From positions 186,001 to 250,000 of the forward strand of contig NC_016472.1 in assembly GCF_000226095.1 (NCBI RefSeq): a stretch of DNA of 64,000 nt. Reading direction: 5' to 3'. The notes beneath the pieces are model-generated. The model was not told the DNA's origin and did not search any database. It was given only the letters and a program-made list of their open reading frames with translations. Origin of the DNA: Thermothelomyces thermophilus ATCC 42464 (Eukaryota; Ascomycota; Sordariomycetes; Sordariales; Chaetomiaceae). How positions within the stretch are numbered: the stretch's first letter is position 1; every line of letters starts with the position of its first letter. Made by a program: the position numbers and the translations under genes. Positions 9,741-21,827 of this stretch are shown here, in pieces.

Positions 9741-12123
9741 ATCCTTTAATATTGGTTCAGGAAGCCAAACTTGGGTGGTTTGTGCGACCTTGTCGTTCGA
9801 CTTGTTTCATGCATACACACTACGGATTAGTTACTGCCGAACTATTTACTCCGAACAAGTGAGAAAAAGTTTCTTCTAGCACTTCCGGAACGGGAAATTT
9901 CTCTCCTGACCAACTTACAGTACCGAACCACTCACCGCTCGAGGAATTGTTCATGTTCAAGACCTAAGCTCCTGCTGTAATGCGCATATTCGCCCTTTTT
10001 CTCGAGGTAACTTGGGCTCGTTTCCTACTCGTGTTGGAAGTGGGCTGTTTCCCTTCTAGTTGGCAGCCCGATCGGTCCCACTGCATTGCGAGCAAAGACC
10101 CCTGGACCCATGCCTCAGGAATCCCGCATCCCACTTGGCTCAGGCACGGAGACGCTAGCGGAATATCCGCATAGGGCCTTTTGTACGAACTACTATTAGT
10201 GTGGTGTAGTGTAGGGTCAGCACGCACAGTGCCCGTTGAATGGCTGCTTGGCATTGCACCAGGAAACACGAAACAAGTCCCTGCTTCCACAAGATCCAAT
10301 CGACACCGCATAAATTTCCCAGATACCAGACGAGAAGACTGCTTTCGAGTTCCGTGAAGAGGAATGACTGGGCAAGGCAGCGTGATAGCGATGTGATGTT
10401 GACCCGAGATGCAGGCCGTTGAGGTTAGGCTGCAGGCTGTTTGATTGAGATCAATTCGCTGCTGCCTGGCAAGCAGATGCGAGCTTGGTCGGTCCGAGGA
10501 TGGCGGTTGTGGACGAACTGGATATTTTCGAAATACGCAGTAACTAGTATGGATACTGAGGTAGAGAGGGCCATTTGGGATCACGTGTGATCAGATGGCT
10601 TCTTGCATTCTCCGAGCTCTACGGAGGTACGGAGAACTATGTAAATATGTACGGTTGATTTGCAAAGCCGCGAGACAGGCCAATGCTTGTTAACGACGAC
10701 GCGACGCAGCACCAGGTTTGCCAACGTGCAAGACACAATAGCTTGCTCTTAGTCAAGCGCGTGAAGTGGAAAATTAAAGGGTCTCAGGGAGAAACAGGTC
10801 TAGGCCGGGACGCGTCTGACCAGCAGAGCATTTTTGCCCACAAACGCACCAAGTAACCAACCGCTTCTCGACGCGGCCTGGAGCAATACGTCAACAACTG
10901 TCCAAATTCCTACCGAACTTACAAGTACTGCGTGTGTTTGAATGTACTGTATGTACTACGTTTGTACTTCGTAGGGTGTTCAACTAGCGTACGCCTCGCG
11001 GCATAAGTTGGCCAACAAAGCAGGTGTGCAACAGAGGAGGACCAGGATAGGTAGGCACGTCGAGCCCCAGTTTGGAAACGGGCAGCGTTGGATGGAGCGC
11101 CAAAACATCGCCCGCATAGACAACAGACCCATTGGCTCTCTCCGATCCCAGCTGCTCGACCCTTTCGTTCCCAGCACCTCACCACACCGCCCTCTTCATC
11201 CCCCTCCCCTCTCCCCACCCTCCTCTCCCCCCTCTCCACCGTCGCGCGACGGGAGATCGATCCGCACGGAGCACAGGGCAACCCGCCGACTTCCAAGACT
11301 CTGCCGTGTCCCGAGTCCGCCCCCGAACTTTTTTTTTTCCAGGGCGCATTGTCTTGCGGGTTGCGGCGCAAGTAAACACGGCCTACCCTCGGGCTGCGTC
11401 TCTCTCTGCATGGTTTTGGTTTACCTACTGCGCAGGGTTCTTAGCACGTCGCGCTCCCACAACCTCGACCTTACCACCTCGCCATCGCATCTGCGCGTTT
11501 ACGCCTGACGACGGGGCGGATCAGTCAATCAGCATTCGACGCGAGATTCCTCGGCACCGAATCGCAGTGCACAATGAGAGTCGAATTGGCCCATTGACAG
11601 CTCAAACGGCCAATCGCGCTCGGCGTCTTTTCCATCTTCTTTCTTCCTACGCACGCAGCCTCGGACGGAGCTTCACGGGCGCTGCATCGCCCTACAAAAA
11701 AAGTCGGCGCTTGCACTGGGCATCTTTCCGCTCGTTTGACTGACCGCGACTCCCGGTACAACCGCTGGGCACAGGTTCCCGTTCAGCCCGCCCGCCCACC
11801 CAATCACCCTGCTTCTTCATCTTATCAACTCGCCCGGACACCAGGCAAAAGCACCCCATAGAGCGCTCTACGCACTTTGCTCCCGGCATCCTCTGCGCAT
11901 CTGCGGAGTCGAATATTGCTCAGCACTCCGGGCCCCAAAACAGGCACCCCTAGCATCCGACACAGAGCTCCCATCTGCCGGCCTAGCCACTTTCGACACG
12001 GGACGGGCCCCCGACTATCATGCAAATCAGCAGCCCTCGGGAACACTACCGGCATCATTCTCCCGACTTCTCCTTCGCAGACCTAGCGCCGACGACTACG
12101 TTTGATAAGGCTCCAACTCTACA

Positions 12124-15100
12124 ATGAGCTCCCGAGCCGCCGCAGTCGCTTCGCCCGTCTCATTTTCTGCGGCCTCGGCGACCGGTTCACCCGACCTACA
12201 ATTCGCGGATCGAGGGCGGAACATGCCTGCCGCCGTCCCTCCGCGGACGTCGAGCTCCCGACGCGCCCAGCCGAGCGAGCGCCCCGCTGACCCGCACCGC
12301 CGAACCTACGCCGATTCCAGCCGGGACGCGAATGGCAGGATAGAATCACCCGATCAGGGCTCCCGCAGCCGGCGAAACCAACCGCCGCACGACCAATACG
12401 GCACAAACGGCACAAACGGCACAAGCGGCACCCGCGACCCCCGCCAGAACCCGTCGTCGACCGCGCAACCTCGCTCGCCGCCCCCGAACAACTCGCACTC
12501 GACGAACGGGCCGTCGAGGGAGACGAGTGAGATCCTGAATAGCATCTTGATATCCCAACCCGAAGTCGACATTGAGCGAGAGAAGCAGCGCATGGCCTTG
12601 GCTCAACCACAGCACCAGTCCACAGACGATCAAGAACAAGACGATGATGCGGCCCCGCCCCCCGTCGTCGCCACGGCTGACCCGGCAGACGAGACCAGGC
12701 GAGGCGGAAGAAGTCGCCATGACCACTCCAGGCGGGAGAAGCAGACCAAGTTTGGCGAGTTCATCCTGGGGAATACCATTGGCGAGGGAGAGTTTGGCAA
12801 AGTCAAACTCGGCTGGAAGCAAGAAGGAGGCGTGCAGGTACGTTTCGCTGTTTCTCGCACCCAGCCCCCCCACGCTGCCACCAGACTAACGAAGCCCGCC
12901 TCAGGTCGCCATCAAACTCATCAAGAAGGACCAAGTGGGCAACAACCCTACGCGCATGGCCAAGATCATGCGCGAGGTAGCCATCCTGAAACAGTTAACC
13001 CATCCCAACATCGTCCGGCTCCACAAGATGGAGGAGTCGGATAGGCACTACGGAATCGTGCTCGAATACGCCTCCGGCGGCGAGCTCTTCGACTACATCC
13101 TGAATCACCGGTACCTCAAGGACAACGCTGCGCGGCGCTTGTTCGCCCAGCTCGTCTCCGGAGTCGGGTACTTGCACAAGAAGGGTATAGTGCACCGCGA
13201 CCTGAAGCTGGAGAACCTCCTGCTCGACCGCAACCGCAACATCATCATCACGGATTTTGGTTTCGCCAACACGTTCGACCCGAACGAGGAGCTGACCGAG
13301 GAGGAGGAGATGAACCTGACGGATCGCGAATTCGTCAAGCGTATGGGGCTGGACAAGATCAAGCCGAACGGCACGCGAAAAGGCGACTTGATGCAGACCA
13401 GCTGCGGCAGCCCCTGCTACGCGGCGCCAGAGCTCGTAGTGAGCGACTCGCTCTACACCGGACGGAAGGTCGATGTGTGGAGCTGCGGTGTCATTCTGGT
13501 AAGTTGAACCCGGCAATAAGCGGTGCGGACAATTCCGATGTATGTACTAATGCCGGCGCCCTGCCTCTCAGTACGCAATGTTGGCCGGCTATCTCCCGTT
13601 CGACGACGACCCAGCAAACCCCGAAGGGGACAACATCAACCTCCTTTATAAGTACATTGTCAACACCCCGCTCACCTTTCCCGAGTATGTCACCCCTCAC
13701 GCGCGCGATCTCTTGCGGAGGATTCTCGTTCCGAACCCGCGTAAGAGGGCCGACCTGTTCGAGGTCGCCCGCCACAGCTGGCTCAGCGAGTACGCCCATG
13801 TCGTCGAGTTCATCACGTCGAGCACGACGAGTCCCAAGGACATCCAAAACACTACGGTGCCCCCGGAAGACGACGATATACCCACCCTCGCCCGAAGCGC
13901 ATCGGTGCGTGAGTCGTCAAGAAAGACGACCGTCTCGCCCGCATTTGGTGGTCTGCTCAGCAAGCAGGGCACTATCGATTCCGACGCCGAGGCTGCCGCG
14001 TATGCCAAGCAGCAAAGAGATAACAAGCGCCGCACGGTGCAGGTGGAATATGTCGCTCCGAGTACGGCCACGCAGCGCGGCGAACCGTCGGGCACTCAGG
14101 CGTCGACCAGCCGTGCCGGTGCCGCGTCGGGGACCCGAGGCGATGCTGACATTGCAGACGCCGGCTCGTTGTTGTCGTCACCCAAGGAGAAGCCTTTGCC
14201 TCCTCAAAGTATCTCGACTGGGGCAGACCCGTATGGGAAGACACCTGTCGCATCAAGGAAGCCGCCGAGCACCCATCAGAACGCGAACTCCGCCGCCGCG
14301 GCCCCCGCCGCCGCCGCAGGGCCCCCGCCCGCCATCCGGACTGGACGCGAGGGCCCCTCTCCGTCGACGGTTCCCGGTTCCTCAACCAACAGGCCCCCAA
14401 CCGAGGGCTCTCTGCAGTCGGCCGGCTCAAGAGGCCCAGGGGCTGGCAAGAGATCCTCGTACAGCCAGCCGGTGCCTCCCGAAGTCGCCGATACGAATGC
14501 CCAGGGGAGAATTCAGCAGCCACAGAGGAGTGGGAGCAGCTACGGAATCCCTACCTCAACATCGCAACCCCAGACTCGGGAATTCGGGCGGCCGAGCATC
14601 AGCCAGCCGTCCAAGTTTGCTCGTCTCTCTGGCTTCCCTTCCGAGACAACTGGAGCCGGCATCAGCAGCGCCCAGGGCGGCGAGGTCAAGGGTCACAAGC
14701 GATCCAGCACGATGGGCGAGATCGGCGGCAAGCTCTTTGGCCGGAGCGGGTCGTTGTTTGGCGGCAGAGGCCGCAAACGGGCGGAGCAGCAAGCGGGCGG
14801 GGAGAAGGGCAAGAAATACCCGCCTATCAGCATGAACAACACCCTCGCGGGAGGGGACGAATCCCGGCAGTCAGTGGACTCGAAGCGCTCAAGAAGGTCC
14901 TTCTCTATCGGCCTTGGCAAGAAGACGTCGGGCAGCCTCGCGGGCTCCCAAAAGTCCCACGAGAAGCATGCAAGGCGTTTTTCGTTCATCCCGGCGTCCT
15001 TCTCGCTCAAGGCGATTGGCATTGGCAAGGAGGACACCAACCCGCAGCTCGACTCGCAACAGGACCTGCCCATCCAGGAACCGCCAACAGCCGGTGACGA

Positions 15101-15584
15101 CCAACATGGGCATTACGGGGAGCAAGACATCGGCGAAGACCAGCACGTCGAAGCGTCCACTTTGGATGGCATGTACGCACAGCTTCATGAACCGCGCATG
15201 TCGGCCGACTTATACGGGCGTTATCAGCAATACGACTCCAACGGGTTCGGGCAGCCGTCTGCTAGTCAGGGGTACATTCCGGCCACGATGTTGAGCGGCG
15301 ACTCGGACGCGTCGGTGGACAACGTGCGCCGCCCGGCAGGGTCTGCGCCGCAACTTCCTCCACTCTCGCACCTAGGGCAAGAAGCGGGCTATGACGCGCG
15401 GCGGGTCGCTGGCGGAACTAAGACCGGCCGCGGCGTGTTGCAGAAGAACAAGCGGTTCGTTGACGCTTGGGAGACGGATGCGTATGCTCGCGGACATGAC
15501 CACTCGGGGAGCAGCGGTCCGGCGAGGAAAGTTATGGACTTTTTCAGGAGGAGAGGGAAGGCTAGGGCCGGCGAGATGAGCTAA
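12124..15584 (+). CDS. KIN4: KIN4/FRK1-type serine/threonine protein kinase
   Basis: Three exons, 12124-12837, 12905-13498 and 13572-15584, all joined in phase 0, give 1106 residues. The kinase domain starts near residue 210 ([20 protein letters not shown]): glycine loop GEGEFGKV from 220, VAIK lysine 242, HRDLKLEN with catalytic Asp337, DFG at 355-357, activation-loop [13 protein letters not shown] with Thr403, then [20 protein letters not shown]. The CSPCYAAPE-type loop and the DDDPxNPEGxxI block match budding-yeast Kin4/Frk1, which act in spindle-position control of mitotic exit. A charged insert of about 35 residues separates DFG from the T-loop. The N-terminal 200 and C-terminal 550 residues are low-complexity, Ser/Pro-rich, with a small NGT repeat (12402-12435). 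The C-terminus has basic Ser-rich blocks ([13 protein letters not shown] type) suited to phosphorylation. Seen: kinase motifs. Family role in this organism is inferred. Confidence 0.88.
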
Positions 15585-17103
15585 GCTTACGGTACTGGTC
15601 GGCCTTGGTGGGGGGGTACAAAAGGCCATATATCCCCTTGCATGTATCAGATCTCCCCCACCCCTCGCTTATCGGGCCATGTTGCCGGTTGTTCCACCGA
15701 ACAAGAGTCACAACGGACGGCGTTGAAGGCTTTCAGCGGTGTCGGGTATGACAGGAACGTTAAGAGGGGCCGAGGAATCCGACCAAGTCACGCCATGGAG
15801 GTGGGGAGGGAGAAGGCTGCACCAGACGGGACGGGACACAGCCAGCCATTGCACCTCGCAGCTCTGCACGTCTTGTTTCGATATGTCTTCGTGTTGGGAT
15901 GGGGAACGGAATGATACCTGCCGTGTTTTTCTCTCTCGCAAGGGAGTTTTTTTTTTCCCTCGACTTTCCTTTTTTTTCTCTCCCTCTTGTTCAAACGCAA
16001 TATATTGCTCTTGTAATACAACGGCGCTCGGGTGGGTAAAGTCGTCGGGATGGCCGGGCACACATTCATCTCAGTTCGCATAAGCAATGGTACTATGGGC
16101 AATCCCGCAAGAAGAGCGCCGCAATGAAATCGGAGTGAGGCGAAATATGACGAGCAGGGACGTTGTCTGGTTTTAATATCGCGGTTTGTTTTTGAGAGGT
16201 TGTTTTTGGTTCGCGGGTATATGTCTGTTTACATGGATTGATTCGCAAACTGCAGTGTTCAGTTCCTCATCCCATTTATCTTATCCCTTGTTGCTTCAAC
16301 CGGGCTACTGCTGCTGGTTGGCCTTTATTTCACATCTGGGAGGTGCTAGATAGCCGGAAAGCATAAAAGAGTCTCGGTATGGCATGTAACACGGAGTACG
16401 GAATATTTTGGATGGCGGGCAAGACAGAGGGGCGAGGCAGTTTATGTAAAGTACGGAGTATAAAACAGAACACCTCACATCTTGCATGTAATCGTATTGT
16501 TGCTACGGAGTAGCGTTAGGCGTGATTCGAGTATGTGCTTGCATAGTAGAATGAATACCTTTCCATACGTAGTATACATACGAAAGCGTAGCACTTGAAT
16601 CAATCAGTTCAAAGTGCGATCCACACTCCTCTCCATAATTACCTGACTCGGGATCGTTACTGCGTACGCAAGATGCTGCAATTCCCGATCTAGGTGGCCC
16701 CTTCTCTTTCTCTCACTGCAGCAGGCAGCCCAGAGCCGCAAGGGCCCTCCACATCCAGACGCTTGGCACTTGCTGCCTGGCCCACGTGAAGACGCGGCAG
16801 CAACACTTCGGCGCTTCCTGCCTCCATTTTAGCACCGCGACAGTTCCGCGTTTCTTCCGGGTCGACATTGACGACGGCAGATACGGAAGCGCCGCCGCCG
16901 ACAATCTGATGCTTCTGTTCCGACCAGTCTCCGTCCGGTCGTCGATCAGTCCCGATATCCAAAGAGATCAGCTTCGGACAATCTTGTATAAAAAAAAAAA
17001 AAAAAAGAAGTGACGGCCTCTAGGCTCTTAAGAGTACTAGAACTACATGGAATAGCTCTTCGTGGTGTCCCGGCTTAGGCCCCGTTCGCCCTGCAGCATC
17101 GCA
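15585..17103. other. Intergenic region between KIN4-type kinase and RAD50
   Basis: Probably the kinase 3' UTR followed by the RAD50 promoter. It holds T-rich tracts (15943-15985), two copies of the dispersed motif (16452-16460 and 16504-16512) with near-matches around 16391, and an A17 tract at 16990-17006 just upstream of RAD50. No gene was found. Confidence 0.5.
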
Positions 17104-20100
17104 ATGTCGAGGGTAGAGAAGCTATCTATTCTCGGTGTGCGCTCCTTCGGGCCTCAGCACCAAGAAACCATCGCCTTTAACAGTCCGCTGACCTTGATCG
17201 TCGGCTACAACGGTTCGGGGAAGACAGTGGGTTCTCGTCTAGTTAACTGGATTAGGGCCCGGCCGTAGCTGACGTTGCATGCGCCGGGTAGACCATCATT
17301 GAATGCCTCAAGTATGCCACCACCGGCGAGCTCCCGCCCAACAGTAAGGGTGGCGCCTTCATTCACGACCCGACCCTCGCCGGCGAGAAGGACGTCCGCG
17401 CCCAGGTCAAAGTATCGTTCCGATCGACCGTCGGCGAGTCCTACGTCGTCACGCGCAACGTCCAGCTTCTGGTGAAGAAGAACGTAAGATCGCAGAAGAC
17501 ATTGGAGGGGAGTTTGCTGCTGCGCAACAACGGAGAGCGGCATGTCATCTCCACCCGGGTCGCCGAGCTGGACAAGCTCGTGCCCGAGAAGCTCGGCGTA
17601 TCCCCGGCGATCCTGGACACCGTCATCTTCTGCCACCAGGAAGACTCGCTGTGGCCCATGAGCGAGCCCGCCGCCCTCAAGAAGCGCTTCGACGAGATCT
17701 TCGAGGCCATGAAGTACACCAAGGTCATCGACAACCTCAAAGTCCTCCGCAAGAAGAAGGGCGAGGAGCTGCGGGAGCTCAAGTTGCAGGAGGTCCAGGA
17801 CAAGGCGAACAAGGAGAGGGCGGACAAGGTCAACAAGCTGATGGCGCAGCTGACCCGGGAGATCGCCGAAGGGCAAGAGAAGTACAAGGAGCTGACGAGG
17901 CAGATGGACGAGGAGGAGGCCCGAATCAAGGCTAAGCACGAACAGGCGAACAGCTTCTTGAGGATCGTGAATGATCTTCAGACAAAAACCGAGAAGCTCG
18001 AGTACAAGAGAGAGGCGATTCAGGAGCTGCGCAGCCGCATCGAGGAGTCGCCCGAGACGGATCAGGTCTTGAAGAATACTCTGGACGAGTACGAGCAGAC
18101 GATTGAAAGAATCGTGGCCGACAGGGACAGGAAAGCCGCGCAGTTCCACCAGCTTCAGGACGAACTCAAATCGGCCCGAGAGCAACACACTGTCAAGGCT
18201 TCCGAGCAGGGCAAGCACCAATCCGACAAGGACAAGTACGAGCGCCAGCTCGTCACCCGGGAGCGCATGATCCACGAGGCTGCTACTCGGCACGAGATTC
18301 GGGGCTATGATGGAGACTTGGATGACGGGAGGATAGCCGCGTTTTACGAACGGATCCAGAAGAGCTTGAACGACAAGAAGCGAGAGTTGGAACGCCTCCA
18401 GCGCGACAATGCCGAGGAGCTCGACAAGAAGTCTGCCGTCATCACGGAGCACGAGACCCGGAAGTCGTCGCTTATTCGAGATAGGACATCGGCGAAGCAG
18501 CGCATCATCGCGGTCGGCAAGGAATCGGCCATCACCCAGGGCGAGCTGAGCAGCCTGGACATTGACGAAGGAGCAGAGGCCATGCTTCGGGCCGAGATGA
18601 AAGAGCTCGAGGCCAGGATTAAGACAGCCAAGGCGGAGGAACAAGCATCAGACTTGGACGCGCAGATCAAGACGGTCAACGACGATATCTGGAACCTCGA
18701 AGCCCAGTCGGCCAAGCTCGGCCGCGAGCTCGTCGAGTGCACGAGGCTTGCATCCGAGCGAGCCCAGCTCGACCTGCGGAAGAAACAACTGAGCGAACGC
18801 CAACGAGAGTTGGAGATCCTCAAAAAGACGTGGAGTGAACAGCTCTCCGCCCTGGTCGGAGACGACTGGCAGCCGGAGACTCTCGAGGCAGAGTTCCAGA
18901 GCGCACTCAAGCGCCAGAACGAGGTTGTGGACGGGTGCAGGAAGCGAAAGGACGCCACGCAGCAGGAGCTGAAGCAGGTCGAGTACAAGCTCTCCAGCGC
19001 CCGCGAGCGGCATGCCAAACTCTCCACGGACAGGGAGAACTGCAAACGCGCGGTCACGAAAGCCCTGAAAGACGTCCGAAATCCAGAATCGCCGCCTATC
19101 GAGGACTACACGAAGGAATTGGAGGCCATCGAGGCCGAACTAAGCCAGACCGAGACGGATCTGAAGTTGTACGACGAGATGAAGAAGCACTACGCAAGCA
19201 TCAAGGACCGGGCCGTGCGGTTCAACAAATGCTACTATTGCGAGCGCGATTTCAAGGACCAGCCCGCCGCGAAATCAAGGCTCTTGGAGAAGATAGCAAA
19301 GAAGCTCAACGACGAGGACAAGCAAGAGCTGATGGAGGACCAGGTCCACTTCACGGAGCAGATCAGAATTCTCAAATCCGTGCGCGCTCAATACGACAGC
19401 TACCAGCGGCTGGAGGCCGAGTTGCCACCCCTGGTCAAGGAGGTCGACTTGCTTTCCTCCCAGAGGGACGAGCTGGTCCGCCGCCTGGAGGACCAGGACC
19501 TCGCCTTTAGAGAGGCGGAAGATAAGCGGCAGGAGGTGGACGCGCTGGGCAAGAATGTCCTCAAGATATCCCAGACACACAAGGATATTATCGAAGCCGA
19601 AAGACAGGTGGAGAGGTCGCAGAAGTCGTCAACCATCGCGATGCGGAGCCCGGACGAGATCAATGAGGAACAGACCGCTTGCGCCGAACAGATCCGAAAT
19701 GCCCAGGCCAAGCTCAGTAAGCTCACCACAGATAGGCAGCGGTTGAAGGATCTGGCCTCGCAGCTCGAAGTCGAGAGGCTCGAGCTTCGCCACAAGATCA
19801 GCGATGCCGCTCAGAAACTGGAGCGGAAAAAGAGCCTCCAGGAGTCGATTCGGAGGTTCAAGGAGGAGGAGAACCGTCTGCGAGAATCGGTCCAGGAGGC
19901 CGACAAGGAACTCGAGCTGCTCGAGCCGGAGATTGCGAGCGCACGCGCCGCTCTCGAGGAAGTCCGCCAGCAAGGGCGGGCCAAGGAGCAGAAGGTCGCG
20001 GAGGAGCGAGATAGCATCGCGACCACGCTGAGCGAGCTCAAGATGGTCAACACCGAGATCCAGGAGTATCTCGACCGCGGCGGCCCTTCCAATCTGGCCT

Positions 20101-21104
20101 CGAACCAACGCGCCATTGCCAGCTTAGAGGCCACCATCGCTAGCATTGAGAGCGAGATGAGAGATCTGACGGTGCAGATCAACAAGCTGAACAAGGAGAT
20201 CGACAACAGCGACGCCAAGAAGCGAAACATTGCCGACAATCTGACGTACCGCAAGAACCTCCGCGAGTGCAAAGCGCTCGAGGAAGAGATTGCCGAGCTC
20301 AAATCTCGCAACGCCCAAGAGGACTACGACCGCCTGATCCAGGAAGCCCGCTACCTCGAGACGCGCCGCAGCAAGCTCACGGCCGATCGCGAACGTCTCG
20401 TCGGCTCGCTGACGACTAAGGATGACGAGTTCAACCGGCTCGACGAGGAGTACACGCTCGAGCTCAAGGACGCCAAGGCCAAGTACAAAGAGTCCCACAT
20501 CAAGGTCGAGACGACCAAGGCGGCCATCGAGGACCTCGGCCGCGGCACTGCCGCCCTGGACCACGCCATCATGCGCTACCACTCTCTGAAGATGGAGGAG
20601 ATCAACCGCACCATCGGCGAGCTGTGGCAGAGCACATACCAGGGCACCGACATCGACACGATCCAGATCCGGTCCGACGTCGAGGCCGGCACGGGATCGG
20701 GGGCCGGCAAGCGCAACTACAACTACCGCGTGTCCATGGTCAAGGGCGACACCGAAATGGACATGCGCGGCCGGTGCAGCGCGGGCCAGAAGGTGCTGGC
20801 CAGCATCATCATCCGGCTCGCGCTGGCCGAGTCGTTCGGCGTCAACTGCGGCCTCATCGCCCTCGACGAGCCCACCACCAACCTCGACAGCGACAACATC
20901 CGCAGCCTGGCCGAGAGCCTGCACGGCATCATCAAGGCTCGCCGCTCCCAGGGCAACCTGCAGATCATTGTCATCACGCACGACGAGGAGTTCCTGAAGC
21001 ACATGCAATGCAGCGACTTCTGCGACGATTTCTACCGCGTCAAGAGGGACGAGAAGCAGAACAGCGTCATCGTCCGGGAGAGTATCACGAGGATCATGGA
21101 GTAA
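17104..21104 (+). CDS. RAD50: DNA repair protein RAD50
   Basis: RAD50 is the SMC-like ATPase of the MRE11-RAD50-NBS1/Xrs2 complex, which tethers and processes DNA double-strand breaks. Two exons, 17104-17226 and 17292-21104 (65-nt intron, donor GTGGGT, acceptor GGTAG), give 1311 residues, the usual length. The intron falls right after the Walker A sequence GYNGSGKT (residues 34-41) and the second exon resumes [17 protein letters not shown], so the join is strongly supported. The Q-loop region reads [16 protein letters not shown]. Two long coiled coils flank the zinc hook KCYYCERDF with Cys688 and Cys691. The C-terminal lobe has the ABC signature [20 protein letters not shown] and the Walker B/D-loop [12 protein letters not shown], then the switch histidine in VITHDEEF. 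All functional motifs are intact. The 3' end is convergent with the PPP4R2 gene. Confidence 0.97.
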
Positions 21105-21827
21105 GAGAGGCAAGGTTAAGGCCGAATGACGGGGGTGTTTTGGTTCTTTTTTTCTTTTCTTTTTTTTCTTTTCTTTCTTTCTTTCTTTCTTTCTTTATAT
21201 TAACTATGCTGAATGCCGAATGTACCAGAGAATCAAGAGAGAAGGCGAGGTCGGCATCTACGACAAAACGTGGTGTGGTTGAGACACGAAAAAGGAGTGC
21301 GCATGGGTCTTCAGGGGACTTAGCTGCGGAGAACATACCTTGAAGAAATAGATACGAAAACAATGAAATTATGATGATTAATAAATAGGATAATTATCCC
21401 GTCTTCGTCGCTTCACGAGCGTCGAGGCACTCAATTTAAGTTCTAACATGATTGATGCAACCGGCCGCGCCCTGAAGCATATTCCCCCGTCCCCAGCTGT
21501 GCCAACCTGTTGGAAACCCCGATCCGCTCTCTCTGTAGTTACCAAGAAGCCTTCACTGGACGTCATATAACACTGCACTGGAATTTTTTTTTTAAAAAAA
21601 AGAAAACAGGCCATAGATAGCATCGCTCGACAATCCCAACGTCCATCATTGGCGTTGGCTATTGCCTACGCTTGCTCCCCCGATTGATCTCAACCGTGGA
21701 CAGAAGAGAGGCCTCACTCCCTAAGCCAGCGAGAGGAGGATCGAGAGAAATCTAAACTATCTGGACCCAGTCAATCAAGTAGCTGCTATCTTCGCCGCCG
21801 CCTCATCCAGCAAAACAGCCGGCAGCA
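21105..21827. terminator. Convergent 3' region of RAD50 and PPP4R2
   Basis: About 720 bp between two facing stop codons, so both polyadenylation regions should lie here. It contains a (TTTC)n/T-rich tract at 21145-21197 and an A/T-rich tract near 21585-21602. No gene was found. Confidence 0.5.
21145..21197. repeat. TTTC-rich simple repeat
   Basis: Irregular TTTTC/TTTC units directly after RAD50; a simple sequence repeat in the 3' region. Confidence 0.85.

Larger units (their letters stand above)
8047..12123. other. 4-kb intergenic region with a foldback element
   Basis: No gene is supported between GWT1 and the KIN4-type kinase. The left part is a T-rich GWT1 3' region (8080-8120). The foldback element occupies 8669-9045. 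Dispersed motif copies occur at 8623-8631 and 9383-9391, and an 18-bp palindrome at 9723-9740. From about 11150 the DNA is CT-rich and probably contains the kinase promoter and a long 5' leader. Short open frames (for example 9275-9739 minus, 9964-10584 minus) show no recognisable protein features. Confidence 0.55.
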
